A stretch of 64,000 bases of DNA, from positions 2,914,001 through 2,978,000 of the forward strand of contig JAJQJQ010000024.1 in the NCBI GenBank assembly GCA_028622995.1. Direction: 5' to 3'. The position numbers and the translations under genes were made by a program. The notes under the pieces are model-generated. The model had not been told where the DNA came from and searched no databases. It saw only the letters and a list, made by a program, of their open reading frames with translations. Position 1 is the first letter of the stretch. Each line of letters begins with the position of its first letter. The stretch comes from Panagrolaimus kolymaensis. Lineage: Eukaryota; Nematoda; Chromadorea; Rhabditida; Panagrolaimidae. Positions 59,257-64,000 of the stretch are shown here, piece after piece.

Positions 59257-59616
59257 TTAACGTATCCTTTCTAGCAATAGCCCATACATAAATGCCATTT
59301 CAAAGGCGAGGTAGTCAACTATCTTGATTCGTAACAGCGACCATTCAAAATAAACATTGAGATTTCTTTGACCATGAATAATTAACAACAATGTGAGACA
59401 CATTTTTGGCGTAGACTCACAGATGTTTGATGTGGTCATTATTGCATAAATTAAGATAAAAATTAAGGAAATCGCAAATACCATGCAGCGATCCCTCCCG
59501 GCAAAAAAATAAGCGACGATGAAGTTAATGGTGAAAATTTTAGGTTTTTGACTTGTGAGGTAAAAAACACCATTAAATAGATGACAGTTTCGATACATAC
59601 ACTGCTTTTTCAGCAA
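59257..59616 (-). CDS. Hypothetical ORF in small LTR element, copy A
   Basis: 119 codons on the minus strand, starting with a CTG-type codon just after the primer-binding-like site. The sequence is hydrophobic in the middle (VFAISLIFILIYAIM) and matches no family I know. An identical copy lies 1000 bases away. It may be non-coding; the opposite strand also shows coding-like stretches broken by stops. Confidence 0.2.
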   Translation of the reverse strand: MLKKQCMYRNCHLFNGVFYLTSQKPKIFTINFIVAYFFAGRDRCMVFAISLIFILIYAIMTTSNICESTPKMCLTLLLIIHGQRNLNVYFEWSLLRIKIVDYLAFEMAFMYGLLLERIR

Positions 59617-59637
59617 TGCAGATGGCTAGAGCCCCCA

Positions 59638-59829
59638 TGTAAAATATAGGAAATTTAAGTCCTTTGGTTTCAATATTTATTAAGCACAGATCGGCCGATC
59701 GGCTGTTTACATTTCGATGGATAGTTCACAAGTGAAGAAAATGCTTGCTTCGACGCTCTTTTTAACGGAGAGCGATGAAGCAGCAATAAAAAGGATGTTT
59801 TGGGAATGCATCGCTGCCGCGATCGCACA
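59638..59829 (-). repeat. LTR copy 3 of the small element
   Basis: The 5'-most LTR in minus-strand sense. Its outer end joins the TCTCC target duplication and then normal satellite. Confidence 0.85.
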
Positions 59830-62800
59830 TCTCCAATTCAATCCCTAATTCAAAACGAGATTCATTAATTTCTTGCATCAAAGCTTGAAGCAAGTGTTTA
59901 TAAAAAATTATGGCTTACAGTTGAGGTTCATCCAGCGGGGGGAATCCAAAATCCTCTTGGCATTAATTCTTATAAAATATAAGAAAAATATTTGGAACAA
60001 AAAATCCATATCTCCAATCCAATTCAATCCCTAATTCAAAACGAGATTCATTAATTTCTTGCATCAAAGCTTGAAGCAAGTGTTTATAAAAAATTATGGC
60101 TTACAGTTGAGGTTCATCCAGCGGGGGGAATCCAAAATCCTCTTGGCATTAATTCTTATAAAATATAAGAAAAATATTTGGAAAAAAAAATCCATATCTC
60201 CAATTCAATCCCTAATTCAAAACGAGATTCATTAATTTCTTGCATCAAAGCTTGAAGCAAGTGTTTATAAAAAATTATGGCTTACAGTTGAGGTTCATCC
60301 AGCGGGGGGAATCCAAAATCCTCTTGGCATTAATTCTTATAAAATATAAGAAAAATATTTGGAACAAAAAATCCATATCTCCAATTCAATCCCTAATTCA
60401 GAACGAGATTCATTAATTTCTTGCATCAAAGCTTGAAGCAAGTGTTTATAAAAAATTATGGCTTACAGTTGAGGTTCATCCAGCGGGGGGAATCCAAAAT
60501 CCTCTTGGCATTAATTCTTATAAAATATAAGAAAAATATTTGGAAAAAAAAATCCATATCTCCAATTCAATCCCTAATTCAAAACGAGATTCATTAATTT
60601 CTTGCATCAAAGCTTGAAGCAAGTGTTTATAAAAAATTATGGCTTACAGTTGAGGTTCATCCAGCGGGGGGAATCCAAAATCCTCTTGGCATTAATTCTT
60701 ATAAAATATAAGAAAAATATTTGGAACAAAAAATCCATATCTCCAATCCAATTCAATCCCTAATTCAAAACGAGATTCATTAATTTCTTGCATCAAAGCT
60801 TGAAGCAAGTGTTTATAAAAAATTATGGCTTACAGTTGAGGTTCATCCAGCGGGGGGAATCCAAAATCCTCTTGGCATTAATTCTTATAAAATATAAGAA
60901 AAATATTTGGAACAAAAAATCCATATCTCCAATTCAATCCCTAATTCAAAACGAGATTCATTAATTTCTTGCATCAAAGCTTGAAGCAAGTGTTTATAAA
61001 AAATTATGGCTTACAGTTGAGGTTCATCCAGCGGGGGGAATCCAAAATCCTCTTGGCATTAATTCTTATAAAATATAAGAAAAATATTTGGAACAAAAAA
61101 TCCATATCTCCAATTCAATCCCTAATTCAAAACGAGATTCATTAATTTCTTGCATCAAAGCTTGAAGCAAGTGTTTATAAAAAATTATGGCTTACAGTTG
61201 AGGTTCATCCAGCGGGGGGAATCCAAAATCCTCTTGGCATTAATTCTTATAAAATATAATAAAAATATTTGGAACAAAAAATCCATATCTCCAATTCAAT
61301 CCCTAATTCAAAACGAGATTCATTAATTTCTTGCATCAAAGCTTGAAGCAAGTGTTTATAAAAAATTATGGCTTACAGTTGAGGTTCATCCAGCGGGGGG
61401 AATCCAAAATCCTCTTGGCATTAATTCTTATAAAATATAAGAAAAATATTTGGAACAAAAAATCCATATCTCCAATTCAATCCCTAATTCAAAACGAGAT
61501 TCATTAATTTCTTGCATCAAAGCTTGAAGCAAGTGTTTATAAAAAATTATGGCTTACAGTTGAGGTTCATCTAGCGGGGGGAATCCAAAATCCTCTTGGC
61601 ATTAATTCTTATAAAATATAAGAAAAATAATTGGAACAAAAAATCCATATCTCCAATTCAATCCCTAATTCAAAACGAGATTCATTAATTTCTTGCATCA
61701 AAGCTTGAAGCAAGTGTTTATAAAAAATTATGGCTTACAGTTGAGGTTCATCCAGCGGGGGGAATCCAAAATCCTCTTGGCATTAATTCTTATAAAATAT
61801 AAGAAAAATATTTGGAAAAAAAAATCCATATCTCCAATTCAATCCCTAATTCAAAACGAGATTCATTAATTTCTTGCATCAAATCTTGAAGCAAGTGTTT
61901 ATAAAATTTATGGCTTACAGTTGAGGTTCATCCAGCGGGGGGAATCCAAAATCCTCTTGGCATTAGTTCTTATAAAATATAAGAAAAATATTTGGAACAA
62001 AAAATCCATATCTCCAATTCAATCCCTAATTCAAAACGAGATTCATTAATTTCTTGCATCAAAGCTTGAAGCAAGTGTTTATAAAAAATTATGGCTTACA
62101 GTTGAGGTTCATCCAGCGGGGGGAATCCAAAATCCTCTTGGCATTAATTCTTATAAAATATAAGAAAAATATTTGGAACAAAAAATCCATATCTCCAATC
62201 CAATTCAATCCCTAATTCAAAACGAGATTCATTAATTTCTTGCATCAAAGCTTGAAGCAAGTGTTTATAAAAAATTATGGCTTACAGTTGAGGTTCATCC
62301 AGCGGGGGGAATCCAAAATCCTCTTGGCATTAATTCTTATAAAATATAAGAAAAATATTTGGAACAAAAAATCCATATCTCCAATCCAATTCAATCCCTA
62401 ATTCAAAACGAGATTCATTAATTTCTTGCATCAAAGCTTGAAGCAAGTGTTTATAAAAAATTATGGCTTACAGTTGAGGTTCATCCAGCGGGGGGAATCC
62501 AAAATCCTCTTGGCATTAATTCTTATAAAATATAAGAAAAATATTTGGAACAAAAAATCCATATCTCCAATCCAATTCAATCCCTAATTCAAAACGAGAT
62601 TCATTAATTTCTTGCATCAAAGCTTGAAGCAAGTGTTTATAAAAAATTATGGCTTACAGTTGAGGTTCATCCAGCGGGGGGAATCCAAAATCCTCTTGGC
62701 ATTAATTCTTATAAAATATAAGAAAAATATTTGGAACAAAAAATCCATATCTCCAATTCAATCCCTAATTCAAAACGAGATTCATTAATTTCTTGCATCA

Positions 62801-64000
62801 AAGCTTGAAGCAAGTGTTTATAAAAAATTATGGCTTACAGTTGAGGTTCATCCAGCGGGGGGAATCCAAAATCCTCTTGGCATTAATTCTTATAAAATAT
62901 AAGAAAAATATTTGGAAAAAAAAATCCATATCTCCAATTCAATCCCTAATTCAAAACGAGATTCATTAATTTCTTGCATCAAAGCTTGAAGCAAGTGTTT
63001 ATAAAAAATTATGGCTTACAGTTGAGGTTCATCCAGCGGGGGGAATCCAAAATCCTCTTGGCATTAATTCTTATAAAATATAAGAAAAATATTTGGAACA
63101 AAAAATCCATATCTCCAATTCAATCCCTAATTCAAAACGAGATTCATTAATTTCTTGCATCAAAGCTTGAAGCAAGTGTTTATAAAAAATTATGGCTTAC
63201 AGTTGAGGTTCATCCAGCGGGGGGAATCCAAAATCCTCTTGGCATTAATTCTTATAAAATATACGAAAAATATTTGGAACAAAAAATCCATATCTCCAAT
63301 CCAATTCAATCCCTAATTCAAAACGAGATTCATTAATTTCTTGCATCAAAGCTTGAAGCAAGTGTTTATAAAATTTATGGCTTACAGTTGAGGTTCATCC
63401 AGCGGGGGGAATCCAAAATCCTCTTGGCATTAATTCTTATAAAATATAAGAAAAATATTTGGAACAAAAAATCCATATCTCCAATTCAATCCCTAATTCA
63501 AAACGAGATTCATTAATTTCTTGCATCAAAGCTTGAAGCAAGTGTTTATAAAAAATTATGGCTTACAGTTGAGGTTCATCCAGCGGGGGGAATCCAAAAT
63601 CCTCTTGGCATTAATTCTTATAAAATATAATAAAAATATTTGGAACAAAAAATCCATATCTCCAATTCAATCCCTAATTCAAAACGAGATTCATTAATTT
63701 CTTGCATCAAAGCTTGAAGCAAGTGTTTATAAAATTTATGGCTTACAGTTGAGGTTCATCCAGCGGGGGGAATCCAAAATCCTCTTGGCATTAGTTCTTA
63801 TAAAATATAAGAAAAATATTTGGAACAAAAAATCCATATCTCCAATTCAATCCCTAATTCAAAACGAGATTCATTAATTTCTTGCATCAAAGCTTGAAGC
63901 AAGTGTTTATAAAAAATTATGGCTTACAGTTGAGGTTCATCCAGCGGGGGGAATCCAAAATCCTCTTGGCATTAATTCTTATAAAATATAATAAAAATAT
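59830..64000. repeat. 181-bp satellite array, block 3 (about 23 monomers, runs off the window)
   Basis: The same monomer continues to the last base. Several monomers here are 186 bp, carrying an extra CCAAT at CTCCAATCCAATTC (near 60017, 60745, 62196, 62380, 62567 and 63297). GGAAAAAAAAATCC for GGAACAAAAAATCC is another recurrent variant. The 28-bp duplication common in block 1 is not seen. Confidence 0.96.

Larger units (their letters stand above)
57638..59829 (-). mobile_element. Small LTR element in tandem form: LTR-internal-LTR-internal-LTR
   Basis: A 192-bp repeat bounded TG...CA occurs three times (57638-57829, 58638-58829, 59638-59829), separated by two 808-bp internal regions, giving an exact 1000-bp period. 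The target duplication TCTCC flanks the whole block (57633-57637 and 59830-59834). In minus-strand sense, TGGGGGCTCTAGCC directly follows each LTR as a primer-binding-like site, and GTCGGGAG precedes the next LTR as a short purine tract. There is no recognisable gag or pol. Each internal region holds minus-strand ORFs of 119 and 75 codons without known domains. The layout is that of a TRIM-like non-autonomous LTR element tandemised by LTR-LTR recombination or by tandem integration. Confidence 0.85.

Noticed and set aside
57638..59829. Simple 1000-bp segmental tandem duplication
   Set aside because: The extra 192-bp third copy, TG...CA ends, primer-site-like and purine tracts, and the flanking TCTCC duplication fit an LTR element better.
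43628..64000. CRISPR-like regular repeat array
   Set aside because: The whole 181-bp unit is conserved with no unique spacers, and the genome is eukaryotic, so this is a tandem satellite.
43628..64000. Telomeric or rDNA repeat
   Set aside because: No TTAGGC-type hexamer arrays and no rRNA-like sequence; the unit is 181 bp and AT-rich.

Overview
The window is AT-rich eukaryotic DNA. Genes have short introns with canonical GT/AG borders, and many acceptors end in a T-rich tract plus TTTCAG or TTTTAG. The gene families (RME-1/EHD, DIM1, ZFPL1, NDUFS1, nematode-style VWA and vWD secreted proteins, F-box and BTB families) point to a nematode, probably Rhabditida sensu lato. I cannot name the genus. 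All exon coordinates were read by eye from reading frame and splice-site logic and are not transcript-supported.

Layout. 1-2.0 kb: low-complexity DNA, a BTB relic on the minus strand and a lysine-rich terminal exon on the plus strand. 2.3-4.0 kb (-): aftiphilin-like clathrin adaptor. 5.4-6.7 kb (+): beta-propeller-like protein. 7.0-8.2 kb (-): DIM1 18S rRNA dimethyladenosine transferase. 10.0-12.9 kb (+): EHD/RME-1 recycling-endosome ATPase with three candidate first exons. 14.6-16.0 kb (-): secreted mucin-like vWD protein. 16.7-18.2 kb (-): trypsin-like protease with a hydrophobic tail. 18.7-21.8 kb (+): VWA-domain membrane protein whose last large exon is split by a 723-bp inverted-terminal-repeat element. 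22.0-23.3 kb (-): histidine phosphatase. 23.5-23.9 kb: chimeric pseudogene. 24.3-24.9 kb (-): coiled-coil gene lacking a visible first exon, beside a 1.06-kb palindromic element. 26.9-29.2 kb (+): HAT/F-box-like gene with one nonsense codon. 29.8-31.4 kb (+): ZFPL1. 31.9-35.8 kb (+): NDUFS1. 36.7-42.5 kb (+): multicopper oxidase carrying a cyclin-like gene inside an intron.

From 43.6 kb to the right edge the window is a 181-bp satellite, about 80 monomers. It is interrupted by two LTR elements: a Ty3/gypsy-like element with one long ORF that has lost its RT/RNase H and integrase core, and a small LTR-internal-LTR-internal-LTR tandem element. Both sit at neighbouring positions of the monomer and have clean 5-bp target duplications. 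The left edge of the array runs into a decayed minus-strand gene in an open frame, which suggests that the satellite was amplified from a gene fragment.

Housekeeping functions represented are endocytic traffic (aftiphilin, EHD, ZFPL1), ribosome biogenesis (DIM1), complex I (NDUFS1) and transcription (cyclin). Between 14 and 24 kb lies a cluster of secreted or surface genes with signs of duplication, insertion and decay.
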